A stretch of DNA of 64,000 bases from Waddlia chondrophila WSU 86-1044. GTDB taxonomy: Bacteria; Chlamydiota; Chlamydiia; Chlamydiales; Waddliaceae. Shown here one piece after another: positions 1 to 7,843 of this stretch (position 1 is the stretch's first letter; each line of letters starts with the position of its first letter). The notes under the pieces are model-generated. The model saw only the letters and a list, made by a program, of their open reading frames with translations. It was not told where the DNA came from and did no database searches. The DNA lies in contig NC_014225.1 of assembly GCF_000092785.1 (NCBI RefSeq), positions 1,873,340 through 1,937,339 on the forward strand. The letters are read 5' to 3'. Position numbers and translations under genes: made by a program.

Positions 1-46
1 AAAAATCTGCACAAATAGCAATATACGGACAGGTTCAAGATTCCAA

Positions 47-385
47 CTATTCAGGCAATTTCTTCAAAAGCAAATACTGAAGAGTGAAGTAAGTGGTCTG
101 CAAGTCAGTTTGGTTAAATTCTTCAGGAATCTGTTTATAAATCACTTCCCCTAAAAGAATAATTGAATTAATCAAATGGCAATAAGGTTTCGAAATTTTC
201 TCCTTATTTGCTTCTACCAAGTCCGCCAGCTCATGCAAGGAATCTTCCCCTGAATTAGAGATAAGCTTTCGAATCCTTGAATAAATCATTTTTTGCTGAT
301 CATCGATATCGCTGCTCACCTCATAAATCGGCACCACGCAACTTCCACTTCCAGCAATGCACCCGACATTAGCGTTCATTGACAT
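47..385 (-). CDS. hypothetical protein, 112 aa
   Basis: I do not recognise this protein. The chain begins MSMNANVGCIAGSGSCVV, is mostly helical-looking and acidic afterwards, and ends in a hydrophobic Leu-rich stretch; there is no clear signal peptide or catalytic motif. Its start lies inside the 3' end of the kinase-like gene at 369-1544 (17-bp overlap, same strand), so the two are probably translationally coupled and may work together, for example as enzyme and partner or as a toxin-antitoxin-like pair. That functional link is inference from spacing only. Confidence 0.55.
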   Translation of the reverse strand: MSMNANVGCIAGSGSCVVPIYEVSSDIDDQQKMIYSRIRKLISNSGEDSLHELADLVEANKEKISKPYCHLINSIILLGEVIYKQIPEEFNQTDLQTTYFTLQYLLLKKLPE

Positions 386-1544
386 ACTGAATCTCCTTCA
401 AAAATTGAATGTTCCTTCTAATTAGCTCCATAGATCTGCTTAAATACGGAGAAGACGTTTCTTCATCATCCGGAATTTCTTGAGTTTCGATGATCCGAAT
501 GATCTCTTCCATTCCTTGGCACAAGGCTGATTTTATCAATACTTTATTTGAGGACAATTCCTGCTCTTCATTTAAAAATATCTGACATACATAGGATGCT
601 AAAACTTCTCTGTTTGCAGTTAAATGCTTAAACGCTTCGGAAAATTTCTCTGAATGATCATCGGGAGAAAATTCATCCTTTTCACTATCTGTTGCTTTTT
701 CTATTCCGCTGCTTAAGGCTCCACTGCCATTATCGCCTTCCTCCACGCCAAAAAGGCTGCCTATTTCAACAATATCGGAATGATCGATAATTTTTTTATC
801 CATAAGGTAAACAGAACTATTATTATCAATAAAGTGAACTTCTTTCAAAAACCGACTCTGTTCATTATCCATAAATGGATATTCCACCATAATATTCCCA
901 AAGTTAAATTTAGGAGAAAGTGTATTTAAAAAATCTTGAGACTCATAATCATAACTGAGAATTCGATCATCGTTAGCAATCATCAAATCAAGGATGACTC
1001 CTTGGCCTATTTTTTGGAAAAAGGTTTCCTGATCTTTTTCTGACAAACGTTTTAAATGTCCTTCTCGAATAAAAGAATCTAATGTCATCGCATCAAAACA
1101 ATTCATAAACATTAAATCATACATCTCGGCTCCGCCCATTGCAGGCTTTTTTGACTGAGCTAACCGATGGAATTTCTGTAACAAATCCTTTTCTTCCAGA
1201 CATTCTTCATCTAGCCGAATTTCAGGAGCTGAGACTTTGCATTGGCGAAAAATTTTTGAAAAAACCTGTTCGCTTTTTGCATAGCCTTTCGACACCCACT
1301 TAGAAATAAAGCTAAAAGAATCACTAGAATCTAAATGAAGAGAAAGCTGTCTATTAGGAATTCTGCAGATAAAAGTAAATCCCGAGACTCCCGATGAAGT
1401 TGGCTGAAAAACCATCCCCAACGCCCTCTCCCTAATTCCTTCAATCAAAGAATCAACAACTTTCGGCATCCATTCCTTTTCGGAGGAAAACGAAAAACAA
1501 TTAATTGAACTGATACAAGAATATTTAATTAAGCCACAAGACAT
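369..1544 (-). CDS. kinase-fold protein resembling actin-fragmin kinase/PI3K-HipA type
   Basis: 391 aa from the longest ATG. An internal ATG at 1466 (residue 27) has a better ribosome site (AAGGA five bases upstream) and may be the real start. The central part carries, in order, ANDDRI, then NFGNIM about 30 residues later, then FIDN after a further 17. This spacing resembles the catalytic D/N and metal-binding D motifs of the atypical kinase superfamily that includes actin-fragmin kinase and HipA. The last ~120 residues are acidic and Ser-rich without a motif I recognise. No signal peptide or membrane segment is seen. Function and substrate are unknown; the family call is from motif spacing alone. 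The gene overlaps the downstream 112-aa gene. Confidence 0.55.
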   Translation of the reverse strand: MSCGLIKYSCISSINCFSFSSEKEWMPKVVDSLIEGIRERALGMVFQPTSSGVSGFTFICRIPNRQLSLHLDSSDSFSFISKWVSKGYAKSEQVFSKIFRQCKVSAPEIRLDEECLEEKDLLQKFHRLAQSKKPAMGGAEMYDLMFMNCFDAMTLDSFIREGHLKRLSEKDQETFFQKIGQGVILDLMIANDDRILSYDYESQDFLNTLSPKFNFGNIMVEYPFMDNEQSRFLKEVHFIDNNSSVYLMDKKIIDHSDIVEIGSLFGVEEGDNGSGALSSGIEKATDSEKDEFSPDDHSEKFSEAFKHLTANREVLASYVCQIFLNEEQELSSNKVLIKSALCQGMEEIIRIIETQEIPDDEETSSPYLSRSMELIRRNIQFLKEIQYVNER

Positions 1545-1624
1545 TTTTACAATCTTTTTTAAAAGAAAAATAAAATAATGTTAACATAAATAAAAATTAA
1601 AATGAATTAAAAAAAATAATTAAA

Positions 1625-1654
1625 TTTATACCGAATCAACTTCAAGAATCGGAG
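1625..1654. repeat. 30-bp dispersed repeat, copy 1
   Basis: The 30 bases at 1625-1654 are identical to 12414-12443 in the same orientation. A shorter part (TCAACTTCAAGAAT) recurs just after the hairpin at 55963-55988. All copies are intergenic. This copy lies in the ~510-bp AT-rich gap between the kinase-like gene and lon, which also holds a long palindrome and several hairpins but no gene I can support. Confidence 0.75.
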
Positions 1655-1715
1655 CTCCAGGAAAAAGAGAAGCGAGCAGCGCACATGTCAGCTTGTTGGA
1701 GCTCATCGATCAGCT

Positions 1716-1759
1716 GTATACTGAAATGAATTCAAAATTTTGAATTCATTTCAGTATAC
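1716..1759. repeat. perfect 44-bp palindrome
   Basis: Positions 1716-1737 are exactly the reverse complement of 1738-1759, with no loop (22 bp per arm, centred on AAAATTTT, each arm containing GAATTC). It could extrude as a cruciform, act as a bidirectional terminator for the kinase-like gene region, or bind a dimeric or tetrameric protein. No T-run follows it on either strand. Confidence 0.85.
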
Positions 1760-2024
1760 GATACCTGGCAGTAATTGATGCCGACAGGTCAGGCAAATAT
1801 AAAAACATAAAGTATTGGCATAGCGAAACTTAATAATTTCTTAAAAAAAGATGCTTGATCTTAATTGAAAAAAACAATTACAGGTGGGTTTGAGATAGGC
1901 ATTGAGGGCTGTATGTGTCTTATCAACCAACCACGCTTATCAAAACAAGTCTTATGTTGCTTAGCAAGTGATCAAAGGCAAGCAATTTATGTTGCTTGCT
2001 AGACACATTTTTCTCTCGAATGTC

Positions 2025-2054
2025 AGGCAGAAAGGAAATTTTTCCCTTCTGCCT
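2025..2054 (+). promoter_or_regulatory. hairpin in the lon leader
   Basis: AGGCAGAA at 2025 pairs with TTCTGCCT ending at 2054, with a bulged base and an AT-rich loop, ending about 11 bases before the lon Shine-Dalgarno. An additional stem (GCAAGCAA/TTGCTTGC) lies just upstream around 1980-2000. The position suggests post-transcriptional control of lon or termination of an upstream transcript. This is inference; no heat-shock CIRCE element was seen. Confidence 0.4.
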
Positions 2055-2065
2055 TGAGAAGCAAG

Positions 2066-2072
2066 AAGGAGG
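2066..2072 (+). promoter_or_regulatory. Shine-Dalgarno that fixes the lon start
   Basis: AAGGAGG lies five bases before ATG 2078. A TTG at 2054 opens the same frame eight codons earlier but lies upstream of this site, so ATG 2078 is the supported start. Confidence 0.85.
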
Positions 2073-2077
2073 TAGCT

Positions 2078-5000
2078 ATGAGCTTTCCATTCTCACAAAA
2101 CAATATCACTGACGGCGGTACATCCACACCTTCATTTGGAGGATCTGGAGAAACTGACGATATTAAATTATTAGACCCGGTTGTGCTTGCGGCAACAACC
2201 ATTCAAAATGCGTTCAGAGGCTATCAAACGCGCCAGTCCTATTCACAGATGCAGTTTGACCATGTTGTCCGCTATTTCAAAGGGCAATCAGGAACTCTCG
2301 TCAAACATCTTATACAGGTTACGAAACGAATTCAAGAAAGTTGGAGGCGTAACGTAATCGGGCAGAAAGAGCAAATACAGGAACTTGATGAAATTCAGAA
2401 AATTCGAGATGCAGTAAGCGCGTTTACAAAAGATCTGAATGAATCCTCTCAGAAAGTGAACGCTAAAGATTTTGATGCAGTGAAGGAATTTAGAGAAAGT
2501 TTGGGGGGGAGATTGGAGAGCTGTCATACCCGCCTGAATGATGTATGTGAGAGGGTTGGTTTCCATAATCTAAAAAAAGGGCTTTCCGTGATTATGGGAG
2601 ATGATTGGAAAACGCATTTCTCTTCTGAAGCCATAAAAATTTTAGAAGAAATGCAATTAATTTTTACTCCTACTGCTTATAAAATTGCAACAGTAAAAAA
2701 ATCTGAAGACGATGGTTCGAAGGGAGTTTTCCTGGCAACTGATGATGGACTCGAAGTGTTTCAAGGCCATCGACAGCTGAAGAAAAACCTCCCCTTTTTC
2801 CGCTCTTTCCGGTTTTTCGAACCGAAGGTGGGAATGGATCATGTGCATGGCGGAGAGATCAATATCCCCGTTACTCACGATGATGGCACGCGTCAAGTGA
2901 TTGTGATGAAAGGTTTTTTCGATAACGATCCTGTAGAGATTTCTGAACAAACCGAGCTTGTTGGCAGAAAGCGGCGCTTGATCGAATTAGAGTTGGAAGA
3001 AAATGAGACAATACCCGAAGAATTTAGAGAAGAATATCTCAAACAGTACTCTGTACGTGATCTTGTTCTAAAATCTGCAAGCGAAGTTGTCGAAGAGATG
3101 GAAAAAGATTTTCAACTGATCGAAGGGATGGAAGGGAAAATCCTGCCTTCATTTCTTGAGAAGTTCAACAAAGCGGACTTTGATCGGCAGATCAAGTTGT
3201 TTGGACTGCTATTGTTGCAGAAAGAGCCTCGTATGGCGATTTTTTTATACGAAATGGTGTTGAAAGAAGTTCCTTTTTACGTAGAAACATTGAGGAATAC
3301 TTTGCATTTTTCATTGCTTCGCAAGCTTGATCTAGCGATTGAAGAGTTGGAGTCTACTCGAGAGAAACTGCGCCAGTTGAAAGTGGAGGATGTGCCATAC
3401 GAAACCCGTATTGCTCATTCAAGTATGGGCGATGATGTAAAGCGCAAAGCATTGGACAAGTTGACAGCTATTAAAAAGAATAGCTCCGAGTCCGATAAAG
3501 CGCAAAAATATCTCGATGGGCTTTTAGAGGTGCCTTTTGGCGTCTACACATCCGAGCCTGTTACAAAGGATTCCTCTTCTACAGAGATTAGAAATTATCT
3601 CGATAGAGTGTCTTCTGATCTGGATATTGCTGTTCATGGGCATGAGAAAGCCAAAGAAGCTGTCTTAGAGTGGATTGCCCAACGTATTTCCAATGGAAAA
3701 TCTAAAGGGGAATGCATCGCTCTTGAAGGTCCTCCCGGAAACGGAAAGACAACTTTTGCCCGTGAAGGGATTGCAAAAGCACTTGGTAGACCGTTTGCAT
3801 TCATCTCAATGGGGGGGCAGACCGACTCTTCATTTCTCGTAGGACATGGTTTCACATACGTCGGTTCCGATTGCGGCCGCATTGTGGAGATCCTAAAGGA
3901 AGCAAAATGCATGGATCCGGTGATCTACATCGATGAAGTGGACAAGGTTAGTCAAACGGATAAAGGGCGCGAGCTGATCGGAGCGTTAACTGCTTTGACT
4001 GATTTTTCTCAGAATAAAGAATTCCAGGACAGGTATTTTTCCGGTGTGAAATTTGATTTGTCCCGGGCTTTGTTTATCTTTTCCTATAATGATCCTAGCA
4101 AACTGGATCCAATTTTTAAGGACCGTCTGAAAGTGATCAAAACAGATCCTTTGTCCTTAAAGGATAAAATCGTGATTACCAGACGTCACCTTTTGAAGAA
4201 TATTCTCGACTCATGTGGATTTAAGGAAGAGGAAATTGAGATTGATGATGAAGAGATCAAGTTCCTTGTTGAACAGTACACGTTTGAGGCAGGAGCTCGC
4301 AAACTCAAGGAAAACCTTTTTGCGATTGTGCGTGCGATCAATAAACAGAGACTAATCGAACCGGAGTCGGTCGAGTTCCCGTATAAAATTGATCGGGAAA
4401 CGATCATTCACTTCCGCGATGAGCCGAAAATTGAATTTAAGAAAATTGCTAAGGGTCCTATGGTAGGCATGGTCAACGGCCTTTATGCGACGACAGCAGG
4501 TATTGGCGGTTTGACGATTGTTCAGGTCTATAAGACTTTAGCAAGAGAGCGTCTGGAACTTACCCTAACAGGAAGTCAGGGAGATGTCATGAAGGAAAGC
4601 ATGACAGTTGCCCGTTCTGTTGCCTGGAATTTAGTCCCAGAGGAAGTGCGTAAACGCGTGATGAAAGGGCCGGTCGAAGGCTTGCACATCCATGCACCGG
4701 AAGGAGCAACGCCAAAAGATGGTCCGTCGGCAGGCGGTGCGATCACAACAGCGATTGTCTCTTTTCTGACCGGAATTCCCATACGCAACGATGTGGCGAT
4801 GACCGGAGAGATCGACCTGATTGGGAGGATCTCGAAGATCGGAGGCTTAGCTGCAAAATTGCACGGTGCAAAACGGTCAGGAGTGAAACTGGCTTTGTGC
4901 CCGCGGGACAATGCGAAAGATTTGGAGAAAATCAAGAAAAAATATCCGGAATTGATCGATGATTCTTTTCAGGTTGTCATGGTTGATACAATCCATGATA

Positions 5001-5167
5001 TCCTTGACCACGCGTTAGTGAAGAATTCGATCCCTCGCCCTCCGGAGTATGCTCCTTTTACGTTGCTGCCTCCATCGGAAATCATCGAAGTTGTCGACCC
5101 GATGAAGCCTGTGGATACGACGATTGGCTCGTCATCTGATGATGAGAATAATGGATACGGTAAATAA
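2078..5167 (+). CDS. lon: Lon-family ATP-dependent protease with N-terminal IQ motif
   Basis: 1029 aa; usual LonA is near 800. The C-terminal half is a complete LonA: Walker A GPPGNGKT near residue 550, Walker B VIYIDEVDKV near 613, the peptidase Ser884 in KDGPSAGG and Lys927 in AAKLHGAKRSG. The Ser-Lys spacing is 43, as in E. coli Lon. A linker resembling the family's YLDWLL-PW region (YLDGLLEVPFGVY) precedes the AAA domain. The first ~450 residues are unlike the standard Lon substrate-binding domain. They contain a textbook IQ motif, IQNAFRGYQTR at 42-52, and a degenerate one, IQESWRRN, at 85-92. It should degrade protein substrates in an ATP-dependent ring. Why it carries a calmodulin-binding-type motif is unknown. 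Start chosen from the AAGGAGG at 2066. Confidence 0.93.
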   Translation: MSFPFSQNNITDGGTSTPSFGGSGETDDIKLLDPVVLAATTIQNAFRGYQTRQSYSQMQFDHVVRYFKGQSGTLVKHLIQVTKRIQESWRRNVIGQKEQIQELDEIQKIRDAVSAFTKDLNESSQKVNAKDFDAVKEFRESLGGRLESCHTRLNDVCERVGFHNLKKGLSVIMGDDWKTHFSSEAIKILEEMQLIFTPTAYKIATVKKSEDDGSKGVFLATDDGLEVFQGHRQLKKNLPFFRSFRFFEPKVGMDHVHGGEINIPVTHDDGTRQVIVMKGFFDNDPVEISEQTELVGRKRRLIELELEENETIPEEFREEYLKQYSVRDLVLKSASEVVEEMEKDFQLIEGMEGKILPSFLEKFNKADFDRQIKLFGLLLLQKEPRMAIFLYEMVLKEVPFYVETLRNTLHFSLLRKLDLAIEELESTREKLRQLKVEDVPYETRIAHSSMGDDVKRKALDKLTAIKKNSSESDKAQKYLDGLLEVPFGVYTSEPVTKDSSSTEIRNYLDRVSSDLDIAVHGHEKAKEAVLEWIAQRISNGKSKGECIALEGPPGNGKTTFAREGIAKALGRPFAFISMGGQTDSSFLVGHGFTYVGSDCGRIVEILKEAKCMDPVIYIDEVDKVSQTDKGRELIGALTALTDFSQNKEFQDRYFSGVKFDLSRALFIFSYNDPSKLDPIFKDRLKVIKTDPLSLKDKIVITRRHLLKNILDSCGFKEEEIEIDDEEIKFLVEQYTFEAGARKLKENLFAIVRAINKQRLIEPESVEFPYKIDRETIIHFRDEPKIEFKKIAKGPMVGMVNGLYATTAGIGGLTIVQVYKTLARERLELTLTGSQGDVMKESMTVARSVAWNLVPEEVRKRVMKGPVEGLHIHAPEGATPKDGPSAGGAITTAIVSFLTGIPIRNDVAMTGEIDLIGRISKIGGLAAKLHGAKRSGVKLALCPRDNAKDLEKIKKKYPELIDDSFQVVMVDTIHDILDHALVKNSIPRPPEYAPFTLLPPSEIIEVVDPMKPVDTTIGSSSDDENNGYGK

Positions 5168-5171
5168 AGTT

Positions 5172-5202
5172 GTTGGGCCCCTGCTGCTTTGCGGGGGCCA
5201 AC
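5172..5202. terminator. terminator-like hairpin between convergent lon and IMPase genes
   Basis: A GC-rich stem (GTTGG-CCCCTGC with GCGGGGG-CCAAC, one bulged G, loop TGCTTT) sits 4 bases after the lon stop and 6 bases before the end of the opposing gene. It probably terminates both transcripts. The T-tract on the plus strand is weak. Confidence 0.6.
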
Positions 5203-5208
5203 ACCTTC

Positions 5209-5985
5209 TTAAGAGCGCAGTTCGCTTAATAACGCTTGGTGGATTTGACCGTTGGAAGCAACGAGACGTCCTGAGTGGATATCGACAGGAGCGCCGTCAT
5301 AAGCTGTTACGATCCCTCCAGCTTCCTTGATGAGAAGGACTCCTGCGGAGATATCCCAGGCATTCAACCCCCGTTCCCAATAGCCGTCCAAACGCCCTGC
5401 CGCCACATACGCTAAATCTATGGCTGCCGAACCTCCGCGCCTGACCCCTTGACTGATATGGGTCATTCGGCAGAATTCGGCATAGTTGTTATCCGGGTTT
5501 GTGCGGCGATCGTAAGCGAAACCTGTAGAAAGCAGGCTTTTTCCAAGCGAATTGACGCTGGAGACTCGCAAAGGAGATCCATTGATCCAAGATCCTTTTC
5601 CTTTTTCTCCCTGAAACAGTTCATTCATGATGGGATTGTAGACAACCCCAACGATGGGTTCGCCAGCTGCAAGAAGCGCAATAGAAATTGAGACAAATGG
5701 GTATTGATGTGTGTAATTTGTTGTGCCGTCAAGAGGATCGACTACCCAGCAAAAGGGGCTTTCCTCAATCATATGGCTGCCAGATTCTTCAGAGAGGATG
5801 GAGTGCTCAGGAAAGTTTTCTTTGAGTTTTCCCAGTATTAATGCCTCTGACTCCTTGTCAGCTTCTGTAACAAGATCCCAGCTGTATTTTTTCTCTTGGA
5901 CATGAGCGAGCCTTCCCCAGTATTTTCTGAGGATCTCTCCTGCCTCTTGTGCAATGTGTGTGGCTTGATTAAGATAAGTTGTCAC
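5209..5985 (-). CDS. suhB: inositol monophosphatase family phosphatase (SuhB-like)
   Basis: About 259 aa from GTG 5985, the usual length for the family. Starts at 6042 or 6093 are possible but would overlap the upstream gene more. Motifs in order: ILSEES (metal-binding Glu), WVVDPLDGTTNY (signature with the catalytic Asp pair), and NAWDISAG (C-terminal WD motif). The enzyme removes phosphate from inositol monophosphate or related phosphates with Mg2+; SuhB homologues also influence rRNA transcription in other bacteria. The gene begins inside the end of the BPL_N gene (5969), so both probably share a transcript. No signal peptide is evident from the GTG start. Confidence 0.88.
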   Translation of the reverse strand: MTTYLNQATHIAQEAGEILRKYWGRLAHVQEKKYSWDLVTEADKESEALILGKLKENFPEHSILSEESGSHMIEESPFCWVVDPLDGTTNYTHQYPFVSISIALLAAGEPIVGVVYNPIMNELFQGEKGKGSWINGSPLRVSSVNSLGKSLLSTGFAYDRRTNPDNNYAEFCRMTHISQGVRRGGSAAIDLAYVAAGRLDGYWERGLNAWDISAGVLLIKEAGGIVTAYDGAPVDIHSGRLVASNGQIHQALLSELRS

Positions 5986-6730
5986 GCGATGCCAAAATGG
6001 TTTCAAGAAGGGAGCGAAAGAATTGCTCTCTTTGAGGTTCATGATTTTTAAGGGTGCTGAGAACCAAGGAAGGAATTGTCGGAATGTGTTCAATGTGAGG
6101 ATAGGCGTATTCAGGATGCACGCCGGAAAGGATCGCCTTTCCTTTGCCTATAGAACACTCGACTACAGCTGCCGGATTGCCGGGCAGTTCCGCGTAGGTT
6201 GCTAAAACGCGGGTATTGGTGTAGGCGGCGGCATCAACAAAAGCGCACCCCCCATTGAAATAGATGGGAAGCAAGCTGTTTTCCATCCAATGGATGTGCG
6301 CAGCTTGACTTCCGCTTTCATCTTCATACTTGAACAGATTCGGTCCAAAAGCGGATCCGCGCGCAATGCCGGGGAAAAAACCCAGCTCTCTTTTTCCAAC
6401 CACCTCAAGCGGGTGCCCCTTCTCAAATTCCACTTCGGCACTGCCATAGTATCCTCCTGCGCAAATCCCAAGATAAGCGCCCCCTTCTTCAACATAGCGG
6501 CGGATATTTTCGTTGGGTTTCCCTTTAAGTGATTGATGGTAGGGAGTGTCGCGGCCTCCAGGGAAGATTAACAGACTGGCGTCTTTTTCCCAACCGCTTG
6601 CAGCTAGCGCCTTTCGGTTGACTCTTTGAAGTTTGTATTTTTCGTGGAGTTTTAGAGATTTTAGGGCCTTAATAAGAAGGCGGACTGACCGAGGTCCTGC
6701 TCCTTCATCTGCGTAAACCAAAATGGCCAT
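5969..6730 (-). CDS. BPL_N-domain, class I glutamine amidotransferase-like protein
   Basis: 253 aa from ATG 6730. The family-typical first strand (AILVYADEGAG) begins immediately, and the chain carries a nucleophile elbow GICAGGYYG and a later GVHPE, matching the class I glutamine amidotransferase-like fold found at the N terminus of yeast biotin-protein ligase (BPL_N). The frame stays open upstream; a GTG at 6823 would add 31 residues that resemble the start of the lipoprotein at 47195, so the true start is uncertain. It lies directly downstream of bioY, which suggests a biotin-related role, but the catalytic BPL/BirA domain is absent here and the reaction is unknown. Confidence 0.75.
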   Translation of the reverse strand: MAILVYADEGAGPRSVRLLIKALKSLKLHEKYKLQRVNRKALAASGWEKDASLLIFPGGRDTPYHQSLKGKPNENIRRYVEEGGAYLGICAGGYYGSAEVEFEKGHPLEVVGKRELGFFPGIARGSAFGPNLFKYEDESGSQAAHIHWMENSLLPIYFNGGCAFVDAAAYTNTRVLATYAELPGNPAAVVECSIGKGKAILSGVHPEYAYPHIEHIPTIPSLVLSTLKNHEPQREQFFRSLLETILASRDNLS

Positions 6731-6840
6731 GGGCTGAAGTGAATTCGAAAACTGATTTTGGACGCTCTTGATAGCTTTTAACTTCTGTTTAGATTGCTGC
6801 TCTAGCGTTGGCTCCGAGTTCACTTCAGTATTGAGTTCTC

Positions 6841-7400
6841 TTATGATTGCCGTTTGGAAATGAAAATTGTTGCTGCGGTCGCTTTCAAGATTTCTCCTGG
6901 GATGAACGGCAGCAGGCCAACTAAAAAGGCACTGTTCATGCCGATGAAAGCTCCTAGCCAAAGAGTCCCTAATCCAAGTTGTAGAAAGGAGATCAAAACG
7001 AGAGCTCCCATCAGAGCCAAAGAGGTCATGCGGCTCCTATTTTCTGCACATAACCCGACTAAATACGCCTGCACGGCAAATCCGATTAAATATCCTCCGC
7101 TGGCTCCGATTAACGCCAATGGAGCAGAAACTCCGCCGGCCGCTACCGGAAGCCCATAGCAAAGCAGGCCAAGATAGGATGCAACAGCAAAAAAACCTTT
7201 GCGGCGGCCAAGAAAACCTGCAACCAGCATCACCGCCAATGTTTGCAAACTAAGAGGAATAGGGGAAAAAAGAGAGGAATCTTGATTTGCGCGCATAACG
7301 CAATCAACAAAGACCCTCCAAGGATTTGAAACAGAGCCGTAGAAAAACTTGATGTCTGCTCTGTTTGATGAGAGCTAATGGAAATCGCTTGTATTGTCAT
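6841..7400 (-). pseudogene. bioY: BioY biotin transporter S component, broken by a frameshift
   Basis: BioY is the substrate-binding membrane subunit of the ECF-type biotin transporter. The downstream frame gives 151 aa of BioY from PIPLSLQTLAV onward. The missing first helix is present in another frame, from ATG 7400 with AGGAG seven bases upstream (7408-7412), and reads LGGSLLIALCAQIKIPLFF. The two frames meet at a homopolymer: six A on the plus strand, 7266-7271 (six T in the coding sense). One extra T would restore IPLFFSPIPLSLQT, the family signature, and a normal length of about 186 aa. Either the gene is inactivated or slippage-controlled, or this is a sequencing indel. It lies upstream of the BPL_N gene. 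Confidence 0.85.
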
Positions 7401-7459
7401 AATTAGACTCCTGTCTTAAGAAGGATAGACAAAATTTTACCCAATTCTGTTTCCAAGAG

Positions 7460-7708
7460 TCAATCAGATTTTTTGTCGGGGTCCACGATCCTTCGCACTT
7501 CCTCAGGCATCTCTTCAAGACGGGGGGAGACAGCGTCTTCTCCTTTTTCTTCAAGATCTTTGAGGTAGTCGTCGTAATATTTGTACTTTGAAGGATTTTT
7601 TTCGTGATATTCACGCAAAACTTGGCATTTGCGGCAGAAGTTGTCATCTGCCTGCAAAGAAAAAAGTGCGGATGAAAAAAATGCTGTAAACAGTGCGGCG
7701 CGGATCAT
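7460..7708 (-). CDS. small secreted CxxC protein, 82 aa
   Basis: Unrecognised family. ATG 7708 is preceded by AGGAGG six bases upstream, which decides this start over in-frame codons further upstream. The protein begins with a signal peptide (MIRAALFTAFFSSALFSLQA), then FCRKC, then a charged helical region rich in Lys, Glu, Tyr and Pro. After export the two cysteines could form a disulfide or bind a metal. It lies 59 bases upstream of bioY on the same strand and may share its transcript. Confidence 0.7.
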   Translation of the reverse strand: MIRAALFTAFFSSALFSLQADDNFCRKCQVLREYHEKNPSKYKYYDDYLKDLEEKGEDAVSPRLEEMPEEVRRIVDPDKKSD

Positions 7709-7843
7709 GGTATCCTCCTGGTAGTTCTTCCCATTCATAATTCCAAAACGTTTTGACAGCAAGATCTTTCTGCACGCTCGGCATCCTTCTAATGAAAAGG
7801 GAAATCTGATATAAACAAATCTAAAAAAAACGGAATTTTTTTG

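Noticed and set aside
6841-7296. bioY as an intact 151-aa gene starting at ATG 7296
   Set aside because: This start lacks a ribosome site and omits the first membrane helix, which is present upstream in another frame with AGGAG and ATG 7400.
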